Assembly (NCBI RefSeq): GCF_963924245.1
Contig: NC_086286.1
Coordinates: forward strand, 43,923,546 to 43,987,545
Direction: 5' to 3'
Length of the DNA: 64,000 bases
Source of the DNA: Chroicocephalus ridibundus
Lineage: Eukaryota; Chordata; Aves; Charadriiformes; Laridae
Shown here piece by piece: positions 49,337-61,272 of this stretch (position 1 is the stretch's first letter; each line of letters begins with the position of its first letter). A model generated the notes under the pieces. It worked only from the letters and a program-made list of their open reading frames with translations, made no database searches and was not told the origin of the DNA. The position numbers and the translations under genes were made by a program.

Positions 49337-52300
49337 GATTTTTCCATTCTCTGTCATCTAAGTTTGTATGACATGAGGCTATATTCTTATTTTCCAGTTA
49401 ATAAGGGTTGTTTAAGGTTTATAAAAGATATTTACATCCATCCTAGGAATGGAAAGATTAAGAACAGAAAGCTATGTTTTGTTCTCTTGCAATCACCCAT
49501 GAAAAAACTTCATGTTATAACGAAAATACACAGAAACGCCAAACAAGGAATCATTGCTTTCAGTACTGGCTGATTCTTTTGTCTTCAATGTTTTAACTCA
49601 AAAAACCTGCACAGTACAATGTTAAAACAAGATGTGATGACTGAGTGAACTGACAGACAAAAGTGAGAAGATAGGAACTGCATTAGGAGATAAGCAAAGT
49701 CTAAAAGGGAAATTCAATATTAAATTGATGAATAACATGACTCATCAGGACTACTTGCATTAGTAAGTCTACAGTAACATTAACTGAATGAAAAGCGCTT
49801 TTCTTTCCTGACTCCCCGACTGATACTGTGGAAAGCATTGGATATGGAATATGGTAGAGTTAATGTCTATTCAGGAGTCAAACCTCCCAAATCTCCTCTT
49901 CTTACTATGTAATCATATTAGTCTCAATTATTTGACATTCTCAGGCCAGTACGAAGTTAATGATACTCTGTACAGCTGTAAATAACAGCTACAGCAAGCT
50001 CACTGCAGGATTGGCAGCTCAGTTGAAAAAAACAATCCTTTTCAATCTTTATCTCAAAAACTATCATAAGAGTATGAAATTCGACGCTAGTTTTAAAATT
50101 CTGACCATGCTGTTTGAGAGCTCAGAACAAATAACCCAAAGCTACTGCAGAAGACAAACCAGCAAAAGGTGATAGTTCTTCTTTCCTGCCTTTACTGGGT
50201 TGCTAGTCACCCCTTCTGGTAGCCTCATTCAAAGACGAATTGTCCCCCAGTAAAATGATGGTGTAGAAGAGCCCAAAGAAAACATAGTAGTTCTAAAATG
50301 GCCTTAGTTGTCCTTAAAGAGGCTCTAGCACTTAAGAGACCGGTTCTGACTCTGGTTTTGATTCAGATCAAGCCCAGCCATTAGAAAAAAAATCAGTCCC
50401 TGAAGCCAGTTTCTTTTAACGAACTAAGCTACCTAAACCTTGCTCTTTCATCCTTTTAAACATTCCCTTAAGCCTGGCTGTGTTTGCAGGTGAATCAGGA
50501 TAGAGCTGCTTGAGTTCAGAGCAGCTGAACTCCTCTCTGACCAGTATGGGGTTGGGCAAGCCAACTCTTAATTAATTTTAACTATGTAAAAATTAAAATT
50601 CTCCCGTGAAACAGTGTTGAAGGAGTGCTATCAAGTTCACATCTACATATACATCCAAGGGAGGTATGATGTTAGCAGACAAAGTACATATCATCACTTC
50701 TTTTAATCTACTTAGCGACAAGCGCCACAGAGGCATCAATATGCATCTGCCACCTGAGCATGTACCACAGTCCCACCCAGGTTTGTATAGCCAAGATGAA
50801 GTTCATCTCATCTAACTTAGGCATCTAAAAGTTAATCATTCAAGTCACCCTATCCGCCAGTCAATAATAATAAACACTTTCAGAGACTGATTCATCATAC
50901 TGGTTCTAGGTGCTTAACTTTTAAATACATTATTTAGATGAGATGAATCACACCTCCAGCTAGTACCGCTATTTGTACACTTGTGCCAGGTATACTAGAG
51001 TTCACATGTTATGGTACGTGCTGCAGTCAACTTCCAACTGTAGCACAGATGTTCTGACAGCATCTCATCGCCTCCCAGGATTGCCCATGTGTGTCCCCTC
51101 CCTGTCACAAGCCTTGTGCTTGCTTCAGTGAACTGTGTTTGAGCCAAACACTTTTCTCACTTCAGAATATTCTCAGTTTCTTGCAACTTTTCTACTTAGC
51201 CTGCTTTATGATTTAAAGTTCACATGCCAATATGGACTAGATTATATAGCTAGGATTACAAATTTTGCAAGATCAATCCCTAATTTTGAACTTCTGCATT
51301 TTTGCAAAAAATTTGAATTGTGCATTTTTCCCCTACATATTGCATTATCAACAAATGTAGATCTATATTAAAAGCCTTGTTTTCATGCCAAGTAGTTGGG
51401 AATAGATTAAAGGTTTCTTCTGTCTGTAAACTCTCCCTTGCTCTATAGATGTACATTGCAGCTATATATAGATACAGTGAATAATCACTTGGCTTTCATC
51501 TACCTTTAAGGCTAAAGGATAGCAAAGAGAACATGTAAGAAAACAAATGCCAGAAGGCTGCTAAAAATCAAAATTAAAAAGCTAAAGCCAGGTAGCCGGA
51601 GTGTTTTGAGGGTTTTGTTTTGGTTTTTTTTTCGTTCAGAGGACTGCAGTCTGGCTGTCTACCATGCCCTTTGAAACAATAAGTTTTACAAAGTTCAAAG
51701 CAGGGAGCAAAACCCCAGCATCATCTAACTCCTCATGCAAATGTATTGAGTATGGACAGAAGCTTCTCTCTTCTTTTCTGCTCACACTCTGCTTGTCAGG
51801 AAAGATGGGAAAGAGCCTGTGATTTGAAAGGCATGCTAGCAGAAGATAAAGGAGAAAGAACACAGAAAATGCGTAAAAACAACATGTCAGTGAGTGAACA
51901 AATGGGAAATGAAATAGATCTCTCTAATGCCTTAAAACACCCTTCTTCCATCCCACAGTATTCTCACTGTAAAAGCCCTGACATTTTTGATGTCATAGTT
52001 AGAACTGGGAGTCATGGTTTGTGGTTTGTATTTCTAAAAAGGTAGAGAGTATCAGAGACACTGACACTTTATTTACTCTGCTTCAGATTCCTCAGCTCTA
52101 ACATGGGAGTGACACTTGATGCTCTGATGTCCTGAAACACTTCAAATTAGTAAATACAGCAAAGGCAGGGAACTTTTGAAGACAGTCCCAGACATCTGCA
52201 GCCTTTCCAGTTGTGAATTATTATTTCCGTAGCTGGCTTTTAAGGTTTTTCTTATACATATGTAAGCATATATCTACATACACGCACATGTCAGCCACCT

Positions 52301-52714
52301 GAAAATTTATAGCCAATGCATTCTTCCATCTTATGTAAATTGTGCATAACAGACAACATATTAAAAAGACTGTTGCAGAAGTGATCAGGACATCCTTGGG
52401 AATTTCAAGGAGTGTTTTCATAGTACAAGACTGGGGACCTTGTATTCCAGCTTCTTGTTCTACTGTTTCAATACCATGAGCTCAACTACATATATGTTTA
52501 GTACTTTGAGTTGAGATACACTTCCAGAAAGCCACATAACATACACTTCCAGAAATGCAAATACTGGGTTGTGGTTTCTTCTTTCATGAAACTGTAAAAA
52601 TAAACGTAAAATCCTTTTTGCAGCATTGCCATTAATATGCATGCATGTTCGATGAGCAGGGTCTGGTCCTAATATAAAATAGTGCAAACATGAAGCATTG
52701 CAAAGCAGATGTCT

Positions 52715-52750
52715 GGGTTTCTTAAATGTTTCGGGTTTCTTAAATGTTTC
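52715..52750. repeat. Perfect 18-bp tandem duplication
   Basis: The unit GGGTTTCTTAAATGTTTC occurs twice without a mismatch (52715-52732 and 52733-52750). A recent local duplication by its identity. Confidence 0.85.
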
Positions 52751-52837
52751 ATGTTTTTAATTGCACGAAAAGTTAGAAAAGGATTGGCTAATGAATTAAT
52801 TAATTGTCATAACCATAGTTGCATTGGCTCTAGACTG

Positions 52838-52985
52838 TGTTAGGTAAAACAGGTGCTGGACTAGAATTAGGGATCAGGATTCTGTTTCCAGCTTTGCCTT
52901 TGACCTGATGATACAATAACAGCATTTCTTTTTGTTGCGCCTCACATGAATAATGACACTGCATGGAAGACAAATGGAACTCTGC
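52838..52985 (+). mobile_element. Possible ancient SINE-like remnant
   Basis: GGACTAGAATTAGGGATCAG, then GATTCTGTTTCCAGCTTTGC, echoes the body of old amniote MIR-like SINEs. Weak; no terminal features. Confidence 0.3.
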
Positions 52986-54340
52986 TCATGAAATATTCAA
53001 GATCACTTGAATAATGTTAGCAATTTGACAATATTAATAATGTGACCACTATCAAATCAAGCATTAAAGAGACTGTGTATTTATGTATCTATTAAATTTT
53101 GCTATGAAAAATCCAAAACCAGGAATTCGGAGATATGATCTTTGTAAAATGTAATTTATGGGTTCTCTTTCTCTTATTTTCTAGAAATCCAGAGGACATC
53201 TAGAGGGAGTATTTTTGACAAGTGCTGTAGTGAAAAAGTACTTAGAAACCCTGAGTATATAATGGAATTTGCCAATGGACAGTATGTTGTCTAGCATGTA
53301 CTACCCACTAAATTACATTTCTCTCCTGTTCCTCCTTACCAGCTTTTTCCTCCTTTCATTTTGCAGGGATAAAAAAAGTACACAATTTAAGATTTTCCTT
53401 TAAAGGCAGAAGATAGAGTCGTCTTCTTCTCAGTGAGGTGTACCATTAATTTGGCCCAGTCATGTCTTATTGTTAGACTTTCACCACACAGCAAGTGGTC
53501 CTAAACGAACCCATGACTGTGTATTGCTACAGTATTTTTGCACATGGTCTATCATACACAGGTAAATCTGCATTATGGAGGAGGAGGAGGAAAAATACAA
53601 AATTATGCCTTCCCTGAAGCCCATACTGAAGTACTAGTGGTCCGTTACTGGAAATTTTAGAAGGTCATGTGCTCTATTAATCCAGCTTTTAGGGGAAAAA
53701 ATATAATTGATTTGAGAAAGGAAGCTGCTCCTGCTGCCTTTGTAGTGAGAAAAAAAAACCCAGAAGGCCAGTGACGAAGAAACAGATTGAACAAACTTTT
53801 TAAGGTAAGTTTCAATTATCGATTAAATCATATTTGATGGATTTGAAAACATAGATTGTAAGTAAAGTTACCATTGATAAGAATAGTTACTTTCATCAGT
53901 GTTTTATTTTTCTGACCCATGACTTTCACTATTCCTAACCCTTGTGTTACAGCAGTAGTTTGTCATATAAATTTACCATGACAAGCCCATAATTTGCATA
54001 TAGATATGTGTTTTGAAAGACATCAAGCCTACCTCAACTACCCATGTTTTCAGTCTCAGTCCATAAGGAATGACACCCTCAGTCTAGCCCTTTTAATACC
54101 ACTATGTGTATAACAGAGGGAAAAAAAACAACAGGTATTGTTTGCCAAGACACATTTCCATGAAAATTCTGTTGCTTCCACAGCTGATGCATTTAATTTA
54201 GGGGTTTTGGTATTTTTTTTTCCATCTAAACTAAGAATCTAAATCTAGGTCTAAACCAAAAGTTTTATTTCGGCCCTTGTGAAGGCTGTCACACATCAGC
54301 ACGTATGTGGGTCAGCTAGTAAAGCAAACAAGCTAAAGGG

Positions 54341-54376
54341 TTTTGTTTTGTTTTGTTTTGTTTTGTTTTGTTTTTC
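54341..54376. repeat. (GTTTT)n microsatellite
   Basis: Seven TTTTG units in a row, about 0.9 kb upstream of the OPN3 start codon. Confidence 0.9.
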
Positions 54377-54613
54377 TCACTCTCCTGTGATAAAAGACTG
54401 ATGCTTGGTCTGGCAAGGTGTTTTAAGCCCAAAGTCACGCTGAGCAAAAATCACTGTGATATATTCAGGGACAGGTTGGGTTTGGAGGTAGTACAGTCAC
54501 CCCAGCACAGCTGAGGGTCAGCACAACACCCTGACTAAAACCAGCTAGAGCCATACACAGGCAGCTTGGGCATTCCTAAACCGTTTTCACACAACACATA
54601 CTGGAGACAAAGG

Positions 54614-54621
54614 TATAAAAA
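54614..54621 (+). promoter_or_regulatory. TATA-like box upstream of the CpG island
   Basis: TATAAAAA sits in AT-rich sequence about 665 bp before the OPN3 ATG. It could mark a distal or alternative start, or be chance in AT-rich DNA. Low confidence. Confidence 0.2.
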
Positions 54622-55158
54622 TAGGTGACTTCATACTGCGAACTCTGGGATCTTACTTGCTCCGTGGCTGACAAAAAGGCGTTCACTTGCACCACAACTT
54701 TGCCTGGCCCACAATGCTGCCGGTCACTTTGTGAGGAAGCAACTACTAGAGCCACCTCTGAGCCCTGTAGGGGAGCACCTTAGCAGAAACTGTCACCGTA
54801 ACAGGAGTTTTCATTGGCAGGATATCTGGAGAAGTCTAAACACCGGTTCAGCAGTTTGTGCCTCTTCCCGGCGCAGAGGAGGCCTGCCCACCTGCGGCTC
54901 CCCGGAGGGAAGCCAAAACCCAAAGAGGATTTTTAAGGAACAGGAGGCGACGGTCGCACCCCGATCGCCACCAGGCTGCTCACGGCAGCAAGTGAGAGGG
55001 CGAGGCGAGGTATTTGTGGAGAAAGAGCCATGCGATACGGCCGTAATTAAGCGCTGTCAGGCTCTAGGCTGCCAGGACTGAGCTCCCGACCGCCAGCAGG
55101 GCCGGGCGCCCCCCCCAGGGGCAGCAGGGGCGAAGCCGCCCGAGGGCGCGCCCTCCGT

Positions 55159-55165
55159 GGGCGGG
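55159..55165 (+). promoter_or_regulatory. GC box (Sp/KLF type) in the OPN3 promoter
   Basis: GGGCGGG lies about 115 bp upstream of the OPN3 start codon within the CpG island, a position fitting a TATA-less promoter. It is a single short motif with no functional evidence. Confidence 0.45.
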
Positions 55166-55257
55166 AAGGCGGAGGGGGCTCCTCCTCCTGCCCTCACTAG
55201 CGGTCTGCCGTGGGGCTCGGAGCGAAGGGAGAGGCTTAGCCCCGCTGCGGGCCGGCA

Positions 55258-55269
55258 ATGAGCGGCTGA
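55258..55269 (+). promoter_or_regulatory. Three-codon upstream ORF before OPN3
   Basis: An ATG at 55258 opens a minimal frame (Met-Ser-Gly-stop) that ends 10 bases before the OPN3 ATG. If the mRNA begins upstream, scanning ribosomes would meet it first. Short uORFs generally lower translation of the main frame; that effect here is inferred. Confidence 0.5.
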
Positions 55270-55279
55270 GCCGTGAGCC

Positions 55280-55631
55280 ATGCACTCGGGGAACAGCACG
55301 GGCACGACCAGCCGCCCGGGCCCCGCGGCGGCCGAGCAGGAGTTGCCGGGCGAGCGGCCCCTCTTCAGCGCCGGCACCTACGAGCTGCTGGCCCTGCTGG
55401 TCGCCACCATCGGCATGCTGGGCTTGTGCAACAACTTGCTGGTGCTGGTGCTCTACTACAAGTTCAAGCGGCTCCGCACGCCCACCAACCTCTTCCTCGT
55501 CAACATCAGCCTCAGCGACCTGCTGGTGTCCGTTTTCGGCGTGAGCCTTACCTTCATGTCCTGCCTGAGGAGCCGCTGGGTGTGGGACGCCGCCGGCTGC
55601 GTCTGGGATGGCTTCAGCAACAGCCTCTTCG
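55280..55631 (+). CDS. OPN3: OPN3 coding exon 1 (residues 1-117, encephalopsin)
   Basis: First exon of opsin-3, a seven-transmembrane GPCR of the opsin family. The 117 codons plus one base end at SNSLFG|, donor TTCG|GTGGGT. Residues 1-32 are a short extracellular N-terminus with an N-glycosylation site at N5 (NST). TM1 spans about 34-59 with the NNLLV motif (N1.50 at N52). YYKFKRLRTPTNLFLVN is intracellular loop 1 into TM2, with NISLSDLL carrying D2.50 (D80). RSRWVWD leads to C107, the TM3 cysteine that pairs with ECL2 in rhodopsin-like GPCRs. TM3 is cut by the intron. The retinal-binding lysine lies in a later exon outside the window, so photopigment function cannot be judged here. The frame reading on to 55867 is intron read-through. 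Confidence 0.95.
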
Positions 55632-55943
55632 GTGGGTGGCGGTGCCGCTGTCGCCTCACCGTCCCTTCCCTGTCCCGCTGTGTCCTTGGCTGCCCTCCCT
55701 TTCTTTGCGTGCAGTCCCCGGAGGTCCTGCGCCCTATCCCCCCTCCCCAACTATCCCCCAACCGTCGCGTACCCCCGCCCCAACCGTCGCTTCCCCCCCG
55801 CCCCTTCCCCTCCCTCAGGCGACCGCGGTGTCCCTCACAGCTTCGTCCCGGGAGTTTCTTCCCTTGATCAGCCCTTCGTCCCGTTTCGGTTAGCGTCGCC
55901 CGCCCTCCCTCCCTGACAGGGCGGGAGGAGGCGCTCCCCCCGC

Positions 55944-55985
55944 CGGCCGGGGGAGCCGGGGCCCGGGGAGCCGGGGCCCGGGGGG
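55944..55985. repeat. GC-rich tandem near-repeat in the CpG island
   Basis: GGGAGCCGGGGCCCGG occurs twice back to back (about 55950-55985), a short tandem of 16 bases within OPN3 intron 1. Both strands carry G runs, so it is prone to G-quadruplex formation and poor sequencing. Confidence 0.7.
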
Positions 55986-58550
55986 AGGCCGCGGCGCGGT
56001 GGGGTGCGGCGGGCGAGAAGCCGCCGCTGTGGCGGCTCGGCGGGGCTGGGGGTCCCTCGATCCCGGCGCCGCCGCAGAGCAGGGTTTTGGTAAGAAAGTC
56101 GACGGTGCTGAGGAAAATGATCCCGAGCAAACGGTAAATTCATAGGGAATTTGTTTTTCGAGCTCCCGAACCTTGCCGGTGTGACAGGAAACTTACTTCT
56201 TTATCCCTAGGTGAAATTCAAGTACAGTCTTTCAGTCAGAGCAGGATCACGGTTGGGTTTTGGGAAACCACTGATTCCCCGAAATGGGATTTTAGCACTG
56301 CAGGAGGAGTACTCCAGCTATTTCCATTTTTCAAACCTGTAGGCTCTTTACTGTTTACTTTCCTGAGATTCATACATACCCTTTACAGAAGTCAGTAGAA
56401 GAATAGGTTGTGGTCCAGGTATGTATGTGCGCTCTGTTAAAGGGAATATGGCTTTGTTTTCACTGATAAAAAATGCTGGAAAAGAACAGGATTGTGTTTC
56501 TAATGCTTAAAAGTAAATGTTTGGCTAATTGGTAACCAAATCTAAAGCTCATGTCAGATCCTTTTTCCTGGCAGGAATGTACAAATTAGAGGTGGATCCC
56601 CGTGCACCCATATGATGCATATGCACTGAAAATTGTGTCTAATATAGGGAATTAAAGTCTTTAGTAAGCTTTGTAGCTTTCCTGAGTAGTACTTATTCCA
56701 CATGGCAGTGTAGTCTGCCTTTGGTGGGCTGCTGGAACGAAGGTGCGTGGTTGCTCATGATGGGTTTGACAGCTGCTTCATAGTGCAGCAAAAATCTTAT
56801 GTCTTGGAAGCTGTGGTGGATGCAGGATGTAGTTAGCCATTTGTGGAAGGTTTGGTATTGGATGATTTTTGCAGCGCAAAGCTCTCAGGCGTTTGTTTGC
56901 TAGTGTTATCAGGGAAAGTACTAGAGACTTTAGTTAACATAAGCCTGTCTACATCACTCAGCCAGTTCAAATACTTGAGAAACTCAAGCATTTGCCCGGC
57001 AAATTCTGCCAGGCAGCTGAACATTAAGTTTACACAGGAGAAGTAAAGTATAGTTCTGTTCCTGTCTTTATTCCTTATATATTATACTTACTATTCTTGA
57101 TGAAGGCATTTTCCACCTAGGGTCAAAAAATAAGATGTGTAGTAGGGCTAATGTTAAAAACCAGACTATAATAATCTCTTTACCATCTTCCTAGGATAGG
57201 ACGAATAGAAACAATGAGGTATAAATTGACAGGCAAATTGCTTGATCACACATGATTTTTAATTTCTGTTTATTTGGAATGTGCTACATAATTTATCACT
57301 ATAAATGTATTGAGTGTTGATGCTTTCCTGCACCCCTTTATTTAATAAATTTTTTCCCAAGGAAACGTAGGCAAATTCATGGGCCTCATCTATAGACTAG
57401 TCAAGCTAGCATCACTGGTTTGCAGAATTACATCTTCCGGTGCTTGGTCACATTATTTTCTTCTTCCATAGTATGTTTCAGTGGGAAGAATTTTTCTTTA
57501 TGATGCATTAGAAAAGTGTGTATTTGTGTGTAGTTTGTCATATGGAAGTGGACAGTAAATGCACAACTTAATGTTCAGGAATATCTGATACTTGAATTTA
57601 CTTTGTTCAGCTGCCATGTAAAGTAATAGAAAATATTTAACTTGGCTATTATAATTTAGTGCTAACCTGATAAAGTTATGTCTAATCTTAAGATTTCCTG
57701 TTGTACATAGTATTGTTTTCATATACTCAGCTGGAAATAGAAAGATTGTTCTTTTCTGTTTGCGAAGACAAATGGTTCCCCACCTAACTGAGTAAAATAG
57801 CAGGGGCATGTTAACACTAAAGAAAAAAAAAAAAAGGTGCCCCACAGGTAGCATCACACAGTGTTTACCATCTGGACTATTGCCACCACAGCTTCTATTT
57901 TAATTTTGTAACATATCTATGAAGAGAGAGGTAATTTGAAGGTGGTTTGGTTTTCTTTGTGCGTCCTGCCCCCCCGCCCGCCAGTGGTGAAGATACTAAT
58001 TGAAGATTTCTTTCAGAGTAACCGTGTATATTTATAAATACACTTCTCTTGTATATAAAAGCTATAAAAGTTATTATCTTGGGGTGGTGGGGAAAGTAAT
58101 GTAATGGTAGCCTTGTATGCTTGTATGTGTATTACCTAGCAGTGCTTCTTAAAGCATAACACTCTCCCCACCACCTCCCCCCAGGAACTTTTGGGAATAA
58201 AAAGTACATTAATTGATCAGAAGACATACAAAATTGGCAGCTTTTAAAAGTAAAGTTCTCATTAACTAAGCAGAGTAGTTACAGCTTTGTAGTTTTCAAT
58301 TGCTCAGTTAAACCAGAGTGACCTAATAAAGACATTTCTACAATAAAGTGGTGGTAGTTCTGATACCATGGATATGGAATCTGTTAAATCATAACAGATA
58401 CTGTGGGGTCACTTTACTGCTGTGGATTTGTGCTGGGATTGGACCCAGTCCAGCTCCTTTTACATTAGATTACCAAAACTTGTTCATGTACAGCTATGCG
58501 ATTCCATTCTTGAGTATGAACTTGGACACTTCTGTGTGATGTGAGCTTTC

Positions 58551-58574
58551 TTTTATTTTTTTTTTTTTTTTTTC
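58551..58574. repeat. Poly(T) tract
   Basis: A T-rich run interrupted once by A, in OPN3 intron 1. No retroposon body recognised beside it. Confidence 0.8.
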
Positions 58575-61267
58575 CTTGGAAGAACAGCCCCTAAGCCCCA
58601 ATACTTGGTGTAAGCTGTTTTCTGCATTTGTTGTCCTATAAATGACAAGTTCCCCTGACAGTAAACAAGTTAAAGCTGCATTTTAAAAAAATATGATTTT
58701 CACTTTACATTCAGAGTTAATTCTCAACAAGTTTTAAAAATCAGATTCTTTCCAATTACTGTAGCTAATAATCAGGAATCACTTTGAAAATCATGATCAT
58801 GCAGCTTTATTTTTAAAATGTCACATGTGTTATGAGGTTTTGCTTATACTGTTTTGAAAGGCAAGGTCAAGGTATTTCTTTGTTCCTCTTAAGAATGTCA
58901 ATATGATTAAATACATAGGTGGAATGTGTGCTTAAATTAAACCGGTAGCATCTGCATTTTCAGAAATCCATGTTATGTCACGATGACAACTTCCCCACCC
59001 CAACTCCCCTGCCCCAACCCCAACAACAAGGAGGCCCCTTTCTACACTTCTCTTAGGAATTTTGGATTAGAGAATCTGAAATTTTCCTTTGTAAAAGTGC
59101 TTCTTATTTTACCAGCCAGTCTAGCAGTTTGGAGGCACCTGAGATCCAGAAATTAGACACTGTAAGCAGATGTTCACGTTCTGAAACTTTTCAGATGAGA
59201 AGATGGCAACAGAACTACAGATTGTCTGTCTAGGAATAAATGACTATTTTTTGTGTTCCTTGCAATAGCCTACTTCTGCATTTTCGTAACTTTATAATTA
59301 GGCAAGCCCATGTAGTAATAGCTACTTCTTGTGTTGCGTTGTACAGCTCAGAATTTACTGTTCATGCTACTGCTGGCTATTTTTTCTAGGACTTGAAAGC
59401 TTTTCATTGAGCCGTTAGAACGTGCAGAGATCAGCTTGCTGCAGTGCAAAACTGATAATTTTTACTACTGAACATCTCTCTCTGTCACACAAATAACAAT
59501 CCCAGTTTTCTTTTACTCATATTCTGAAGTCAAGATACAGTTTAGGTACCTATGTCTTCACAACAGGAGCCATGAAAAGAGCTTGTCTTTGCTATTACAA
59601 AGCCATTCTTAGCACCCTATATTCTAGTGTGGGGGAAATGACATAGATCAGATGACTAGCTGACAAGTCTTAGTCTAAGCTTTGATGACGTTGGTTGTCT
59701 GTCTCTGACAGTAATCCCCATTTAATTTAGTTATACTAGTTCCAGTATTTATTTTTTAACAGTTGTTGTATACTGATGGAATATGATAGTTACTTCAATT
59801 AAGTGACTATTTACACTGTGAGGGTCACATTTCCATGGAGGAGTGTGGTCAGGTCTGTGCTGGTCCCCCTGAGTCTGCCACTCTCCTTATGTAAGAGCTT
59901 GTAACTCTTTTCCTGTCCGTAGTCAATCAAGCTGCAAGTAGTAGAGATCTGTGTAATCTCTTTATCTGATTTAGTAATACAGTTTATACCTGGGAGGTTT
60001 GCTGTCTATTATTGAGAGCATTAGGTTTTGGGGTGTAATTGCTAGAGAAGACACCCGTCAGCTAAACATACCCAAATGTCTTCATTAACAGACTAGGATA
60101 CCATGTTACCTAAAGCAAGAATTTGTTTAATTGTGGAATATAGGTCCAAGGCATAATAATCTCTGTGAAACGCCAGCAGATGCACATGAACAGACAAGAT
60201 TTCTTAAAATGACAGTGACAGCAAGAGAAGTTTGTATCCTACCCATCCACAGGCAGTGTATGTCTGCTTTAATGCCTTCTGTACATAGGAATAGGCCCTG
60301 AGGGTTCAGAAGTAAGCTAGTCTGATCTTGTGGAATGTGCACGTGTACCTCTCAAGCATCAATCACTTCAGCTACAGGTAATGGCAACTAAACCATCTGC
60401 CGGTGTTCTAGCACTTTCTGATACGTTTAATTGAGCAAGGGAAGAAAGAAGTGCAATAACTGGTTGATAACAGGAATAATCTTGAGGAACAAGAACCAAA
60501 ATCATATATCTGAGGAGTCTCTTCACAGAAGATTGCATAGCCCACTCTTGGGTGGGCTTTATATTATTAAACCTTAATTGTTTAGGATTGACAGGCTAGT
60601 GTTACCCAAGTGTGATTTGAGACCTCTGTCTTTGCTAACTGTAAGCTGTTCTTGTAAAGGTAAATAAACGCTACCAACTTTTAATGTCAAGTTAATTGAA
60701 AGCATTATGACCCTCCTGGACAAGTCACCATTGGTATACAGCAGCTAGGTCTTGATGAGCTACCAAGTAAATGTTGAGATCCAGGTGTATACTTGCATCC
60801 AGTAACGTGAACTGGAGGATGGGAAAATTTGTAAGCAGCTTTACAGACTGTACTTTCCTGTGGAAAGCTGCAGAGTGTACATCTGAGGTTATTTCATTTA
60901 TTTTGTTTTAAGGCAAGCTGATTCCCTGCCTCCCACACTTCTCACACACAATACTGAAGTAAGGATTAATTGCTAGAGGCTGTCCTGTGGACCTGGCTTC
61001 AGTTACAACTTGTTTTAAACCAAAGCAAAAACATTTATCTGTATATAATTTTTAGCTACTTCATCGAAGGCTCTTCTCTGCACACTGAAAGAATGATGCC
61101 CCGTGCTACCCTCTTGCATTACCAATGTGTGTTATATGCCCTGATTTAATCTCACTAAAAGCGTTTTCTACGGTTACTTGGCAGACAGTTTTAGGATCTT
61201 GTGTTACAGACAGCTGGAGACTCAATCAGCATGCTTTCAGCTTTAGCAATTTTTTTTTTTTCTGAAG

Positions 61268-61272
61268 TATCC
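61268..61272. repeat. Target-site duplication, left copy (TATCC)
   Basis: Five bases identical to 61803-61807 directly flanking the LTR. Confidence 0.85.

Larger units (their letters stand above)
45108..54859. other. Intergenic region between divergent WDR64 and OPN3
   Basis: About 10 kb from the WDR64 start codon to the OPN3 start codon. It must hold the WDR64 5'UTR and promoter, which I could not place. It contains a CR1 (48830-49336), suspected ancient SINE-like pieces (46738-46905, 52838-52985), an old CR1 tail (about 47515-47575), a (GTTTT)n microsatellite and a plus-strand exon-like segment at 53746-53804. The short ORFs here have no recognised domains. Confidence 0.7.
54860..56105. 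promoter_or_regulatory. CpG island over the OPN3 promoter and exon 1
   Basis: The base composition changes abruptly from AT-rich to strongly GC- and CpG-rich at about 54860 and falls back near 56105. The island covers the OPN3 5' flank, exon 1 and about 470 bp of intron 1. A GC box (GGGCGGG, 55159-55165) lies about 115 bp before the start codon, and no TATA box is near the start. This is the usual form of a CpG-island promoter. The boundaries are by eye. Confidence 0.85.

Noticed and set aside
54731..55081. 116-codon plus-strand ORF upstream of OPN3
   Set aside because: No recognisable domain; probably 5' flank or 5'UTR sequence at the edge of the CpG island.
55064..55750. 228-codon minus-strand ORF
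   Set aside because: It lies antisense to OPN3 exon 1 in a GC-rich CpG island, has low-complexity Ala/Gly/Pro/Arg content and no domain; long chance frames are expected there.
55632..55867. Extension of the OPN3 frame past residue 117
   Set aside because: The opsin similarity stops exactly at SLFG with a GTGGGT donor; the following residues are proline-rich intron translation, not TM3.
55456..56130. 224-codon minus-strand ORF, and the 91-codon one at 55868-56143
   Set aside because: Compositional artefacts of the CpG island (Arg/Gly/Pro-rich); no recognisable motif and no splice or start context.
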